Assembly (NCBI GenBank): GCA_965222745.1
Contig: CBDCUW010000004.1
Span: 496,001-560,000 of the forward strand
Direction of reading: 5' to 3'
DNA length: 64,000 nt
Source: CBDCUW01 sp965222745
GTDB lineage: Bacteria > Planctomycetota > Planctomycetia > Pirellulales > Pirellulaceae
Shown here: positions 1-11,800 of the stretch, piece after piece
How the letters are laid out: every line of letters begins with the position of its first letter
Position numbering within the stretch: position 1 is the first letter of the stretch
Notes under the pieces: model-generated
What the model was told of the DNA's origin: nothing
Databases searched by the model: none
What the model saw: the letters and a program-made list of their open reading frames with translations, nothing else
Made by a program: the position numbers and the translations under genes

Positions 1-234
1 TTCGATTCCAAGTTCACGAGCAATATCGTAACGCCGATTACCGTCGATGACGCGATATTCGCTTTCACTATCGTCGACACGATGCACCACCAATGTGGCA
101 AGTAGCCCCAGCTTTCTAATGGAATCTCGTAACAGCAAATCGTCACGGGAGCCCAGATACCGTGATGCGTAGCGAGGGTGTTGCCGCATGTCGTCCAGCG
201 CAAGCACCTTGAATTCGGGTGTTAGCTGTTCCAT
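1..234 (-). CDS. ParB-like nuclease-domain protein (partial, runs off left edge)
   Basis: The reverse strand is open from about 330 to the left edge and encodes a ParB/Spo0J-type N-terminal domain. The hallmark is the block EYRVIDGNRRYDIARELGIE at 1-60, which matches the ParB box in which a peptide reaches 'v-d-G-x-R-R'. Upstream lies a 'K-V-L-A-L-D-D-M' strand and a 'HPRYASR' segment. I chose the ATG at 232-234, followed by EQLTPEFKVL, because the frame upstream does not look like the family; the purine run GAGGAA directly precedes it. The C-terminal half is outside the window. The protein may bind DNA in partition or act as a stand-alone nuclease-like ParB. It is divergent from the next gene, 90 bp away. 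A ParA gene lies far away at 26-27 kb, so linkage of the two is not shown. Confidence 0.75.
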   Translation of the reverse strand, partial: MEQLTPEFKVLALDDMRQHPRYASRYLGSRDDLLLRDSIRKLGLLATLVVHRVDDSESEYRVIDGNRRYDIARELGIE

Positions 235-324
235 TTCCTCTACATGCCATAACGACAATGAGAAGGCAAGCGCTTCGAGACGCCAGTTGTTGAATTGCGT
301 TCCGAGTCGTGATACAGCTACGAA

Positions 325-759
325 ATGAGTACCGAATTGCGCCGCTTTCACGAGTTCATAGGACAACTGGTCAAAGTTGGTGATGATTCCACCCCATGGC
401 AAGCGTATGGGCTTTGGAAGAAAGAGAAAACGAAGAAGGAAAAGGAACGGAAACGACAGAAGCGAGCCGAACCGCACAAACCAGCCATCGTTTACTCGCA
501 GGAAACGCGAGGACGATTCTCATCGGATGATCAAGACGCTCTCGATCGCCTGCGCAGTGTTTTGCCACAACACTGGCAGTTACGAGTCTCCGATGTGCCA
601 AACACTCCATATTGGTTGGTCATGGCCGATGATTTGATGGCTGAGCCGCTTGAACGAGACGTTACCAAGGCCGCTGAGCGTCTTGCCGATGCCGCAGGGT
701 TTGTCGTCGAGGAGTTTTTGGAACGCTATGCAGATGACGCCGAATGCGACTCAACTTGA
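325..759 (+). CDS. Small FHxFIG-motif hypothetical protein
   Basis: 144 residues. No catalytic family is recognised. The first 30 residues contain RRFHEFIGQL followed by a spaced A-x-x-x-W (AYGLWK). The same spacing recurs at 28716 (LFHRFIGRQL ... EALRAW), so this looks like a short planctomycete N-terminal helix module. It is followed by a very basic stretch, KKEKTKKEKERKRQKR, at about residues 32-47, and then an acidic C-terminal half with no membrane segment. There is no clear ribosome binding site. It is divergent from the ParB-like gene and 85 bp from the end of the XRE gene, which converges on it. Function unknown. Confidence 0.6.
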   Translation: MSTELRRFHEFIGQLVKVGDDSTPWQAYGLWKKEKTKKEKERKRQKRAEPHKPAIVYSQETRGRFSSDDQDALDRLRSVLPQHWQLRVSDVPNTPYWLVMADDLMAEPLERDVTKAAERLADAAGFVVEEFLERYADDAECDST

Positions 760-844
760 CCGATAACTGTTCTTATCAGTCGTTGCGAGCGGATTTCCGA
801 AGAACCTGACTTTCTGGCCATCAACTGGCACGGAACGCGCACGA

Positions 845-1468
845 TCAGAAGATCTCTCTCCGAGATTTTTTTGAAAAAAGAATGTCAATCTCGGTTATCT
901 CACCATTGCTCGTGGCCAACCGAAACATGATCGGCACAGTAATCTCGTCACCACTGGCGCGATTCCGAAGCCGGTCCATACCATAAACCAGAATCTCGTT
1001 CTGTTGCTCATTTGCGGCAACGACGGGCGCAAACGCCCCGTCGTCAATCCGTTCAAACCGCGTAAGCAACTGCGTCCGGAACACCGAGAACGCTAGCGTT
1101 TGATGGGAGATTCCGAGTTCCGCCGCTGGCCCCAGCAGGCGGCAAATTACGCCATGAGCCAATCCGTCAACAGAGGATCGCCCCGTTAAGTACAAGGATA
1201 AAAACCCAGATACAATTTCGTTGTTGCCAATGACAAGGGCGTCGAAGTTGACGTCCTCTCCGCACGCGCAGAGTGCTGTCACGATCTTGTGAATCGTAGC
1301 GGGTCCCATAGTGTCTGACGCTTCTGCCTTGGTAATTGTTCGAAGCTTCAGCCCGGCTTTTTCCGCGAGCTCTTCCTGCGTCAACCCAGCCTTGAGCCGC
1401 TTGCTCGCCAGCACGGGACCATTGCAGCGCACAGATCTTGATGGGGATCGAGTCTTCCGGAGATCCAA
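845..1468 (-). CDS. XRE-family helix-turn-helix regulator with NTF2/SnoaL-like C-terminus (tentative)
   Basis: 207 residues. Residues about 20-75 form an XRE/Cro-type helix-turn-helix: RLKAGLTQEELAEKAGLKLR followed by a recognition helix and a conserved 'ATIHKIVTAL' helix. The rest, about residues 85-205, is a single alpha/beta domain. Its ending, MFRLATSNGEITEIDILF, resembles the last strands of SnoaL/NTF2-like domains; that part is a guess from pattern only. The frame opens with TTG at 1468; a GTG inside (SVRC) would give a shorter protein, so the start is uncertain. An ATG at 1481 belongs to a different frame. It is divergent from the ECF sigma gene with about 70 bp between them, so it could regulate it, but no operator is evident. 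Confidence 0.7.
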   Translation of the reverse strand: MDLRKTRSPSRSVRCNGPVLASKRLKAGLTQEELAEKAGLKLRTITKAEASDTMGPATIHKIVTALCACGEDVNFDALVIGNNEIVSGFLSLYLTGRSSVDGLAHGVICRLLGPAAELGISHQTLAFSVFRTQLLTRFERIDDGAFAPVVAANEQQNEILVYGMDRLRNRASGDEITVPIMFRLATSNGEITEIDILFSKKSRREIF

Positions 1469-1540
1469 CGATTTTTTCCATTAATACAAAGCTGGTAGAC
1501 TGCAGGAACGCTCCTGCCCCAACTTTTCAAAGACGTCTTG

Positions 1541-2173
1541 ATGCAACACATGACAGGAAAAATGGACTCCGTTGTGGAAATCGCCGAAAGTCAATCGTCA
1601 GCGCAGAGTTGTCGCTATGCTTCCAATCTATTGGTTCGACTCTTTGACGGAGACGACGAGGCCTTCGCTGAGCTGTTCTGCCGGTTTCGTGATCGCTATC
1701 AAGTAGCGGCTGACCGAAAGCTAAGAAACTCGCCAGTTAGACACAGAGACGGTGAAGACGCGATCATGTCGGTGTTTCGCTGTTTCTGGTTCAACGTAGC
1801 CGACGGCCAATACCGCAACCTTCGGGATACCGAGAACTTCGAACGCGTGCTGCTCTCGATTCTCAGAAACAAAATCCTCAGCGACATCAAACAGGAATCC
1901 CGCGATAAACGTGGGAGCGGCGACGTCGTCAATATCGCGACCGTCGACGAGGATTTTGATTTGGAAGACTACAGGGAGACCGAAGCCAAACTCAACATTG
2001 CGATGGTGGAGATTTTGGAAATGATCTCCAACCCTCTAACGCGCCAGATCATTCAGCTAACACTTCAAGGAAACAGCCGAATAGAAATTGCGGCCAGATT
2101 GCAACGGTCTGAACGAACAATCCAACGTCACCTGGAAGCTGCAAGACAAAAACTGCTGGAAGTCTACTCTTGA
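1541..2173 (+). CDS. ECF-type RNA polymerase sigma factor
   Basis: About 210 residues. Region 2 occupies roughly residues 25-100 (FDGDDEAFAELFCRFRDRY, then EDAIMSVFRCFW) and region 4 roughly 145-205, with the recognition helix in RLQRSERTIQRHLEAARQKL. The acidic linker between them and the 'DxEDAxMSVFR' wording match the planctomycete group of ECF factors that are encoded next to serine/threonine kinases. ATG codons occur at 1541, 1550 and 1562. The last has AGGAAA directly upstream, but at short spacing, so the exact start is unsettled. The stop lies 12 bp before the kinase gene, which suggests one transcription unit. No anti-sigma factor is present; regulation by the kinase is likely by analogy with such gene pairs. 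Confidence 0.88.
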   Translation: MQHMTGKMDSVVEIAESQSSAQSCRYASNLLVRLFDGDDEAFAELFCRFRDRYQVAADRKLRNSPVRHRDGEDAIMSVFRCFWFNVADGQYRNLRDTENFERVLLSILRNKILSDIKQESRDKRGSGDVVNIATVDEDFDLEDYRETEAKLNIAMVEILEMISNPLTRQIIQLTLQGNSRIEIAARLQRSERTIQRHLEAARQKLLEVYS

Positions 2174-2185
2174 GTTCTCACACCA

Positions 2186-5100
2186 ATGTTGCCCTCGCCC
2201 TTTGACGACCCGGAACGACTTACTTCTGATCAGAACGATTTGATAAACCGCCTGATAGAAGAGTACGAAGATCTAGCAGAGTCCGAACCGAGGCCGGAAG
2301 TTGGAAACCTTTTGAGCAGTTGTCCCGATGAACTCCGCCCGCAACTACTGTACGAGTTCTGTGGGGTGGACTTTCATCAGCTTGTTCAACAACTAAAACT
2401 TCGTTTTCCCAACGACCACGACGTGGTGACCACAGCACTACGTGATCGTGCGATGTACCTCGCACATTCTTGGTCACAGTCGGCAGACGAACCTAATCTG
2501 CGTCTACATTCGACCGTTGACGCCGAACCCGAGATCAACGGGTATCGCATTGAACGAATGATTGGTGAGGGGGCAATGGGGCAAGTATGGCTTGCTGAGC
2601 AACTTCTGGGCGTACGCCGGGAAGTCGCCATCAAAGTCATAAAACACGGGATGAATTCAAGAGAGATTCTCGCCCGCTTTGAACAGGAAAAACAAACGCT
2701 CGCCAAACTAGGCCCCGATGGTATTGCCTCAGTCTATGACAGCGGCCTCACGAAAGACGGTCGCCCCTACTTTGCGATGCGCTTTGTTGACGGAACTGCA
2801 CTTGACCAGCATTGCGTCAACCATGACTTGAGCGTCAAAGCGAGACTCGAACTCTTTCTATCCGCCTGTCGGGTAGTCAGACACGCTCACCAGAACGCGT
2901 TCATTCATCGAGATCTCAAGACTTCCCACTTGCTTGTGACGGATCACGACGGTCAGACATCAGTCGTCATCATTGATTTTGGTCTGGCCAAGGATATCAG
3001 CAAAAGATCTTCCTACGTCGAGACTCAACACGGGCAACTCCTTGGTACATATCACTACATGAGCCCGGAACAAGCGACTCCTGGTAGTGTCAACATCGAT
3101 ACACGGTCGGACATCTACTCACTGGGCTGCGTCCTGTACGAAATCCTGACTGGTCAGCCGCCCCTAGAACCCGACTATATCGACAAGCACGGGCTACCCA
3201 AAACCATTGACAGGATTCTCGGCACCCCTCCGCCCGCACCAAGTTCGATTTCAACAATACCCCTCGATGCTGATATCGACTGTATTGTGCTCAAGTCACT
3301 CGAAAAAGAGCCCGACCGTCGGTATCCAACCGTTGATGAATTTGCGAAAGACATCAAGCGTTACCTGAATCGAGAGCCAATTGAGGCGCGCCCAGCTTCT
3401 CGATTCTACAAGACTCGGAGATTCGCGCAGCGCAACCCAGTTCTTGTCACTGCCGGAATCCTTGCTTTCGCAGCCTTGGCGATGGGATTGATCGTCGCTC
3501 TGCACTCGTCTGCCAGGTCAGCACGTGCGGAGAAAATTGCCAAGGAGCAGAAAGCAAACGCTGACCGACTTCGAGTTGCCGCCGAACAAGCCGCCCGAAA
3601 GTCGCAATGGCAAACCTATGCCGCCAAAATCCAACGAGCGGGCACTGAATGGGAGCACGGCGATGGCTTTCAAGCCAACGAAATCTTGTCGACGACGAAG
3701 CCGGAATTTCGCGACTGGGAATACCATTTTTTGAAAAACGCACTCACGGCTCACGATCTTTCGGTCGCCCACATCCACGAAAGCATGATCGCCGATATGG
3801 CGATCTCACCTGACGGCAAATTCCTATACACGATAGGTGGGGATCCGTGGATTGGAGTCTGGAGGAGAAATGATTCTAAATCTCCGTTTGTCTTCAGCAG
3901 GAAGATCCCGTATCAGGCCGCATTTGGAGCCAGAATCCACGCCACTAGTAATGGCAAGTACTTAGTCTGTGCTGGACACACCAATGTATACAGGATCAAC
4001 CTTGCGACAGATAAACAAGAACTTTTCGTTGCTTTGCAAGAGCGAATCAGGGACATTTCTGTTCATCCGACCTGCGAGCGACTCGTTGTCGCGGCTGGCC
4101 GACGGGTCTTAGCGTTCGACTTGGAATCAAAACAAGCTTTTGTTGATGAGCTCTATCAACTTAGCTTTGTGCCTTGGTGCCTTAGCTATTCGAAGAGTGG
4201 GCACTATCTAGTGGTTGGCGGCGAGCGACTTGCGCTTTGGGAACTCAATGATGGTAGGCCGACATCAATTCAGCCAGTCCGACTGACTTCTCAGTTCCTC
4301 AAGGGCACAGTCGTGTCAGTCGCTATCAGTCCGGACGAGCAGAGAATCGCAACCGGCGACAGCAATGGGTTTCTCGCGATTAGGAGTGCAGAAGATCTTG
4401 CACTTGAATCGGAAGCCAACGGGCACAAAGGTTGGATAGAAAGTGTTCGGTTCAACGCCGATGGCGCAAAGATCGTATCCACAAGTCGCGACCAAACTGT
4501 AAAAACGTGGGACACTGTAGTGGGCACTATCGATTCATCCATGAAAGGCCATTCGCGACGAGTATCACGAGGACTATTTATTGGTGAGGGAGAACTCGTT
4601 TCAAGCGGCTGGGATGAGGATTTGCGATTTTGGAAAAGTAGACCAAGGTCTTTCGTTGAAAAGCTTGGCAATCATACCAGAGTTGTAATGTGCGCTACGA
4701 TCTCACCCAACCAGAAGTATCTTGCGAGTGGCGGCTGGAATAAGACTGTTGAAATTCGGTCGTTGGAAAATGAAGCTCCACACCAGGAATTGCCGCATGA
4801 CGAATCCATATCTTACCTAGCGTTCTCCCCCAATAGCTCGCTCTTAGCGGTTGCAAATGGGCCAGCAATTCACATTTGGGACTTTTCAACAGAGACGATC
4901 ACAAAGGTGCTTCGAGGGCATGGACACAATGTCACGTCGCTTTGTTTCAACAGTGATGGGACAAGACTTGCCAGCTCTAGTGCAGACAAGACGGTCATGA
5001 CCTGGGACTGCGATGATTGGTCGGAGGCTCACCATCCTCTCGAGCATCCAGCAGCCGTGCGCCATGTTTGCTTTGACATTCACGACAAATCAGTGCTCAC

Positions 5101-5530
5101 CGCATGTGCCGATGCCAACGTGCGCAAGTGGGATCTGTTGACCGGAAAGCAGATTGTACTACACGGTCACAAGGCCCAGGCTGAGCACATTGCCATGTCT
5201 CCGAACGGCGAAACGTTCGCCAGTTGCGCTCTTGATGGAACAATCATCCTTTGGGACAGACGATCCCTCAAACAACTCCGCACGCTAACTCTTCCTGTCA
5301 AAGTGATACGGAGCATCGCGTTCAACCATTCAGGTTGTCGTCTCCTCTCGTCCGGAACTGATGGGACAGTTCGCGTTTGGAGTGTAGAGTCTGGCGAGCA
5401 AGTCTTGGCACTCAACGCCAGTGTCGACTCTATCACTCATGTCGAATTCGCTAGGAACGGCAAGTCCTTCGTAAGCAGTGGAAACGACGGTAAGGTAATG
5501 CTGTGGAAGACCGAGCGTAAAGGTCAATAA
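2186..5530 (+). CDS. Membrane-anchored serine/threonine protein kinase with WD40 beta-propeller
   Basis: 1114 residues. A non-conserved leader (1-110) precedes a Hanks-type kinase domain (about 118-395): glycine loop IGEGAMGQVW near 126, VAIKVIK lysine near 150, HRD near 240, IDFGLAKD, and MSPEQA. The catalytic loop reads HRDLKTSHLLV instead of HRDLKPxN, so the usual Mg-binding asparagine is replaced by histidine. One transmembrane helix (about 417-440, PVLVTAGILAFAALAMG) is followed by a short coiled segment. Residues about 520-1114 carry repeated WD40 units such as SSSADKTVMTWD and SSGTDGTVRVW. The kinase would lie in the cytoplasm and the propeller outside, or the reverse. It is 12 bp downstream of the ECF sigma gene and probably co-transcribed. 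The kinase call is firm; activity is uncertain because of the altered loop. Confidence 0.92.
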   Translation: MLPSPFDDPERLTSDQNDLINRLIEEYEDLAESEPRPEVGNLLSSCPDELRPQLLYEFCGVDFHQLVQQLKLRFPNDHDVVTTALRDRAMYLAHSWSQSADEPNLRLHSTVDAEPEINGYRIERMIGEGAMGQVWLAEQLLGVRREVAIKVIKHGMNSREILARFEQEKQTLAKLGPDGIASVYDSGLTKDGRPYFAMRFVDGTALDQHCVNHDLSVKARLELFLSACRVVRHAHQNAFIHRDLKTSHLLVTDHDGQTSVVIIDFGLAKDISKRSSYVETQHGQLLGTYHYMSPEQATPGSVNIDTRSDIYSLGCVLYEILTGQPPLEPDYIDKHGLPKTIDRILGTPPPAPSSISTIPLDADIDCIVLKSLEKEPDRRYPTVDEFAKDIKRYLNREPIEARPASRFYKTRRFAQRNPVLVTAGILAFAALAMGLIVALHSSARSARAEKIAKEQKANADRLRVAAEQAARKSQWQTYAAKIQRAGTEWEHGDGFQANEILSTTKPEFRDWEYHFLKNALTAHDLSVAHIHESMIADMAISPDGKFLYTIGGDPWIGVWRRNDSKSPFVFSRKIPYQAAFGARIHATSNGKYLVCAGHTNVYRINLATDKQELFVALQERIRDISVHPTCERLVVAAGRRVLAFDLESKQAFVDELYQLSFVPWCLSYSKSGHYLVVGGERLALWELNDGRPTSIQPVRLTSQFLKGTVVSVAISPDEQRIATGDSNGFLAIRSAEDLALESEANGHKGWIESVRFNADGAKIVSTSRDQTVKTWDTVVGTIDSSMKGHSRRVSRGLFIGEGELVSSGWDEDLRFWKSRPRSFVEKLGNHTRVVMCATISPNQKYLASGGWNKTVEIRSLENEAPHQELPHDESISYLAFSPNSSLLAVANGPAIHIWDFSTETITKVLRGHGHNVTSLCFNSDGTRLASSSADKTVMTWDCDDWSEAHHPLEHPAAVRHVCFDIHDKSVLTACADANVRKWDLLTGKQIVLHGHKAQAEHIAMSPNGETFASCALDGTIILWDRRSLKQLRTLTLPVKVIRSIAFNHSGCRLLSSGTDGTVRVWSVESGEQVLALNASVDSITHVEFARNGKSFVSSGNDGKVMLWKTERKGQ

Positions 5531-5812
5531 CGCAAGCCGCCGTTTTTGAGCATGCGCATTGCGTGCGTGTTTCTTGCATTGGCCTAGAGTCTGCCTAGAC
5601 TGCGGCTCAAGGTTTTAATCGCTTGGGCGAAACTATCGACCGTTTCGCCGTTCGCCAATAACAAGCGCCAGCCGGCAATGTCGTGAACGGATCTCAAAGG
5701 TCGTCAATGCGTCGCCCGATGACTGCAACTCATCAGTGAACGAGCTCCTTCGCTTTTCCAACGCTGACTCACCGGCTCTGTGCAACTAGGTTCGTTCCTA
5801 AACAGGGGCTCA
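5531..5812. other. Intergenic region upstream of the giant gene
   Basis: No gene is evident. The region must hold the promoter of the giant surface-protein gene unless that gene is transcribed from the kinase unit. I see no clear terminator with a T tract. A near-direct repeat, GCCTAGAGTCT then GCCTAGACTG, lies around 5583-5602. Confidence 0.4.
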
Positions 5813-8800
5813 ATGAAAACAAAACGCAAGATCCGCCGATCTCGATACGAGATTCTAGAAGCCCGAATGTTGCTTGCTTCCGATCTGCACAACCAAGGGA
5901 ACCCATATGACGTCAACCTTGATGAGCGAGTCTCGGCGCTTGACGCGTTGGTTGTGATCAATGCTCTAGACCAGCAACCCAATGGAGAAGCAGAGAGCGA
6001 GTCTGGCGCAGCGTCTCCGACGATGATGGTCGATACGAATGACGATGGCAAGATTTCGGCAATTGACGCACTGCTGATTATCAACTACCTCGGTCGTGAA
6101 GGCGAACAAGTTGTTCTCGACAAGCGAGTTGCTCACGTATCCTCCCTCGACAGACTGCAGGGAGGTATCGGTGACGAAGTCACCATTCAAGCCAAGATTG
6201 ACGCAATCTTCGAGGGCGTGCATGAAATTGGTTTGTACCGCGTGGCAGAAATCGAGGGCGAAAGGGCTCCGGCAATGACTACCACGGTTGATGCTCTGGA
6301 AGCCCGTCGACCTCTCTTCACTGCAAACGATGCAGCTGGCCAGATTCGCGAGGCGGAATTCTCAGGTGGAGAGACGTTAGGGCTCTATCTCGTTGCTGAA
6401 GAGACACCGCAGCAGGACCAACTCCGAATTAGTCAGGAGAGTGACGGTACATGGCATATTGAATGGGAAGAACATCTGACCGTTTGGCCGGGTCTCCCGA
6501 CGGTAGGTGATCGTGGATACGACGACGGATCGATGACACTGACATCGTTCTTGTCGCTGAGTAACCTCCCTCCTCTATTTCTTTCAACTCCAAACGAATC
6601 AGGTGTCGTCGGCGGTGAGTATGTCTACGACTCTCTCGCTGAGGACCCCGATAACGACGTAGTTTCGTATTCAGTTGTTGCTGGACCTGATGGACTTGAG
6701 ATTGATCCCTCGTCCGGTGAAATCACCTGGATACCCGAGGCAGAGCATGTTGGATCGCACTCTATCGTTATTCGAGCTGAAGACGAACCCGGACTTGCGG
6801 ATATCCAGGAATACGATCTTAAAATCAGTGAATTGCCAAGCAATCGCCCACCCATTTTCACAAGTGAACCGAAACGTCTTGCGACGCTTGGTCAGATAGA
6901 TGGGGAAGAGGAAATCGCTGTCGACCTTCGCACCTGGGAGGCATTTACATTCCCTGGCACGGCAGGAGGAGAAGGCGCTGGGCAATGGAATGTTTCAGCT
7001 GATGGAAGTTTTGTTGAGCAAGCGATCAACGCCGACGCGACGGTGTTTCTCAGTGATTTCAACGTCGAATCCGCATCAATTGAAGGTGGATTCCGAGTAG
7101 TTGACACAGGACAAGGTCGAGGTGACGGACGTCTTGATGACGATTTCATTGGCTTTGTATTTGCCCATCAGGACGAGGGCAAGTTCTATCTTTTCGATTG
7201 GAAAGCGTCGAGCCAAACAGAGGGAGGTGTGTTAGGAAGACGAGGGATGTCTGTGAAAGTCGTCGATGTCAAAAGTCCGTATTCGTTACGCGACTTTTGG
7301 CGTACGGATGGCGACGGAGACAGAGTTACGACGTTGTATCGAAACGACATCGGATGGAGGAACTTCACCGACTACAGATTCCGGCTAGATTTCCAGCCAG
7401 GAGAGTTTCTCATCACAGTGATGCAGGGAGATTCTGTTCTCGAGACAATTGAAATCGAGGACAGCACATACACGTCAGGCAAATTCGGTTTTTACAACTT
7501 CTCACAAGGACAAGTTCAATATCAACGATTCTCCCAGCGCGCAATTACTAGCTCTCGATACTTCTACGATGTCGATGCGATCGACCCAGATGGCGACTCA
7601 TTGCAGTACGAGTTGGTCGATGGCCCGGACGAGATACAGGTCAACGCGACAACCGGGTTTATGTCGTGGGTTCCCACTGAAGCTGACTTAGGCAACCACC
7701 CCGTCTCTGTGCGAGTGACCGATGGGCGTGGTGGAGAGGCGACCCAGAACTACATTCTGTGCGTGCACTCGGATCCCCGTAACAATCCGCCGGTGATTGT
7801 CTCAGACCCACTAACGTCGTATTTGCCGTCCCATGCGATTGAAGCCGCAACAGACAATGTCACCCCGCAAGAAATCGCGCTATCCGACAATATTGCGGAT
7901 ACGACTGTTTCGATCACGCTTCCTGATAACAGTGTAGCAAGCAACGTCGACGTTTTTTTGCTTTTCGATGACACTGGAAGCTTTTCGTCCTCTGCGCCAA
8001 TCGTGACACAAGAATTTCAAAATGTGATCGCCGATTTGCAACGCGACTTACCCGATGTCGACTTCGCATTCGGTGTTGGACGTTTCGAAGATTTTCAGTT
8101 TTCTGGCGCACGACCAACTCCCAGTGACCGTCCATTCATTCTTAATCAGCCGATCATTCGTGCGTCAGAACCTGGTTTTGACGATGCGATCATTGCAGCT
8201 CTCGAACGCGAGGCTCCCGGGTGCCGCGCAGGTGTTCGTGCCTGCGACTTGCCAGAATCAACTTTGGAGGGGATCTTTCAAACCGCGACGGGAGTCGGTT
8301 TTGACGGAAACGGAGATGGAGACCTCTTGGATTCCGGTCCGGCGGGTGCGATAACGACTCAGACCCAACCTGGCTCCTCGGGAGACGTCCCGCCGTTTTC
8401 GTCGTTTGCAGCTGATCCAGACAACAACGTATTGCCGGCTGCGGGAACTCGCGGAGGCGTTGGGTTTCGGTCTGACGCGCTTCCGATCATCCTGGTTGCC
8501 ACGGATGACGGAACGGCCTACCAGCCTGGATCTGAAACGGAGATCACAAATCGTGATGGCGTTTCACTTCCGGTTGGCCTGTTGACCGATCGCGGAAGAG
8601 GTTCGACTCCAGGTGGGCGAGGGGCAACTTTCCAAGAGACTGTCGATGCACTCAATGATCTCGGGGCTCTGGTAATCGGGCTGGGTACGAATGCAGACGC
8701 TAACAGCGCTCCCAGGCAAACGCTCGAGTCATTGTCATTATTGACAGACGCCGTCAACCGTTCAGGAAACTCGATTGACAGTGGGATTGATGCCGATCCT

Positions 8801-11800
8801 ATCGAAGAGGACGAAGCGCTTTACTTTCAAGTGCAAGCAGGATCGGCTGACATACTTTCGACAGGAATTCAGTCCGCGATTCGCTCGGCGGTAGGTGACA
8901 CCGCGATTGACATTGATCTTGTGCTGCAAAGTGACTCGATTTCATTGGATAATCAAACAGGCGTTGCGGCAGGCGTGCAGCCAAGTGATACCGCGTCATT
9001 TGACATCTCTCTCTCGTCAACCGATCCAGTAAGCGCAAGCGGCACGTTGAATTTTGTGCGAAGAGGAACAAGCACGATTCTTGGTTCCATCCCGGTCGGA
9101 GAAGTTCGCCCTTACATGTACGATGTTGAAGCCGTTGATCCTGACAACGACCAGCTCCGTTTTTCGCTCATTGAGCACTCCGATCGCATGACGATCGATT
9201 CAGAGACCGGCTTGATTGAATGGATTCCGGTCGATGCCCCCGCAACGACAGTGGTTACCATTGCCGTGACTGACGGGCGCGGAGGACGTGATGAACAATC
9301 ATTTGTGATTGAGCAAGAGCAGTTCGGGACGGGCGAAATTCACGGAATCAAGTTCAACGATCAAGTTGGAAACGGCGCTTCGCGTACAACGTCCATCACC
9401 GATGGAGAATTCGAAAGCACTGCATGGGAATTCACGGTCAACACCTTTCCCCAAGATTCAACCCAGCAAGGCAAAGTGACCCGTCAGACGACAGGCGGCA
9501 ACGACGGTGCTTTTCGTGAGGTGACGCACACGATCAACGTTGGTGAGTTCATTTTCACTGACCATCTGTTTCTGGGGGAAACGTACGATCCGAGCCTGGG
9601 AGGTTCTGTTGAGTCGATCGATTTCTCAATCGACCTGAGACACTTCAACGGAGGCTCCACGTCAATCCAGCTACTGATTGAACAAGATGGGAACCGGTTC
9701 TACACGATTCCGTACGACGGGTTCTCCGGTTTGGACTGGGAAACATTCTCGCTGGATCAAGTGAAATCAGATTGGTTCGACACGAATCCAAACGTGGGCG
9801 AAAACTCTCCCGGCGAAGTCCCTACCGGAATTCAACCTGATTTTTCATCGCAAGGCGGTCCGATGAGGTTTGGATTCGCGCTGGGCAATACTGCATTTGG
9901 GTTCGGCACTTCCATTACTTCTGTCACCGGTGCTGATAACTGGATCGTGACGATCAATCCAACAGGCCTAGGGCTAGAGGGTTGGACCGTTTATCTCGAT
10001 CAAAACCAGAATGGCCGTCGCGATTCAGAAGAACGGTTCACGAACACTGACGCTAATGGTAACTACGCATTCACTGGTCTCCCCGAAGATACGTACTACG
10101 TTCGAGAAGAACCGCAGCTGGGTTGGGAGCAAACATTTCCGGGAACGAGCGGCTCCTCGGCTGGTGATGGTTTCGCTGACCTGGTCCTCGACTATTTTGC
10201 AGCTGGTAAATCGACCAAGACGAACGTCGAAGAACCTTTCGGACGGAATGCAGGGGGCAATGCACCAGAACCAGTCGATCCGTCCGTCGTTCTCGGCCCG
10301 CCCCCTCCCTCGCCGATCGTCGGCGGGAATTCGACGACGGACTGGCTCTCCCTGCCAACGGATTCCTACGTCACGCTGGGATTTGTTGACGAGACGATCA
10401 TTGATGGCGATGGAAACGACATCTTCATACGTAGCTTAGATCCGAACGATTCCGCCGGCGAAAGTGCTGACGTATTTGTCAGCTCCGATCTTGAGAACTT
10501 CGTTTTATTGGGACGGGCTCCTCAGGGCGGAAACGTTGGTCTCGACTTGAGTACGATTAACTTCACAGAGCCCGTCAAAGCCGTTCGTGTGGTTGGTATC
10601 GACGAGCGTGGGAGTTCGCCGGGATTTGACCTCGTCAGTGTTGAAGTGTTGCCCGGAAGCGTTGGCCCCGGAGACGGCTCCTATGTCGTTGCTCTGGCAG
10701 ATGGCCAAACTATCGAAGGCATCGATTTCGGCAACCGAAGAATTGAGGGGTTTGTCCTTGATTCACCGGTCTTCACCTCAACTCCACGAGAAGACGCTTT
10801 TTCTGGACAGCTCTATCGATATGATGCACTGGCAATTTCAGACAACCTGCCTCTCACCTACTCCCTTCCGCTTGCCCCAATTGGTATGTCGGTACACGAA
10901 TCGACAGGAACTGTTGTCTGGAATCCCAGACTAGATGACGTCGGAACCCATCAGGTGTTGTTGCGAGTTGACGATTCCAACGGGCTCTCAGCTCTTCACG
11001 AGTTCCAAGTCACTGTCGGTCCACCAAACGAGTTACCGCAATTTACCTCCGAGTCACCATCCGCAGTCGGTGTCGGACAGACACTCTCCTACGCCGCTTC
11101 TGCAGTTGATCCAGATGGCGACTCCAGCAACATCACCTATCGAGTTGGTGCGAGCAGCCCAGCAAATCTGGTTGTTGATTCCGAGAACGGGATTGTCACT
11201 TGGGTAGTGCCAACTAGTGCGGATAACTCAACCACGGTTGAGATCATTGCCACTGACGAGCGTGGTGGAATGACCACACAGTCGTTTGCAATCGACATCT
11301 TGACCGGTGTGAATCGCAATCCCGAGTTCTTAAGTAACGCTAGAACAAACACGGCAGTTAATGTTCCCTGGATCTACTATCCAAGAGTGAAGGACCTTGG
11401 TGGGGAAACGACCAGTGTCATCCTTGTCTCTGGACCAACTGGAATGGCTTTCAATGACAGTGGGATTCTGGAGTGGCTGCCGGCGGCGACAGGTTTTGCC
11501 TCAGTGACGTTGCAAGCAACAGACGCTCGTGGAGGCAGCACCGAGCAGACGTTTGAGCTATCAGTTGGTCTCGATGTTAACAACAACGGTCCAAATATCG
11601 TCGAAGAGTCTCTGCCGCGCCATGCGTCATTTGATTCCCCACATGCATTCCATCTTGAGGCGATCGACCCTGATGGCGATTTTTTAACGTGGTCCCTTTT
11701 GGACTCTCCGCGTGGAATGATGATCTCCCAACGAGATGGCGTGATTCACTGGACTCCAGATGAAACTCAGCTGGGCCCACAGGAGGTGACGCTGGAAGTT

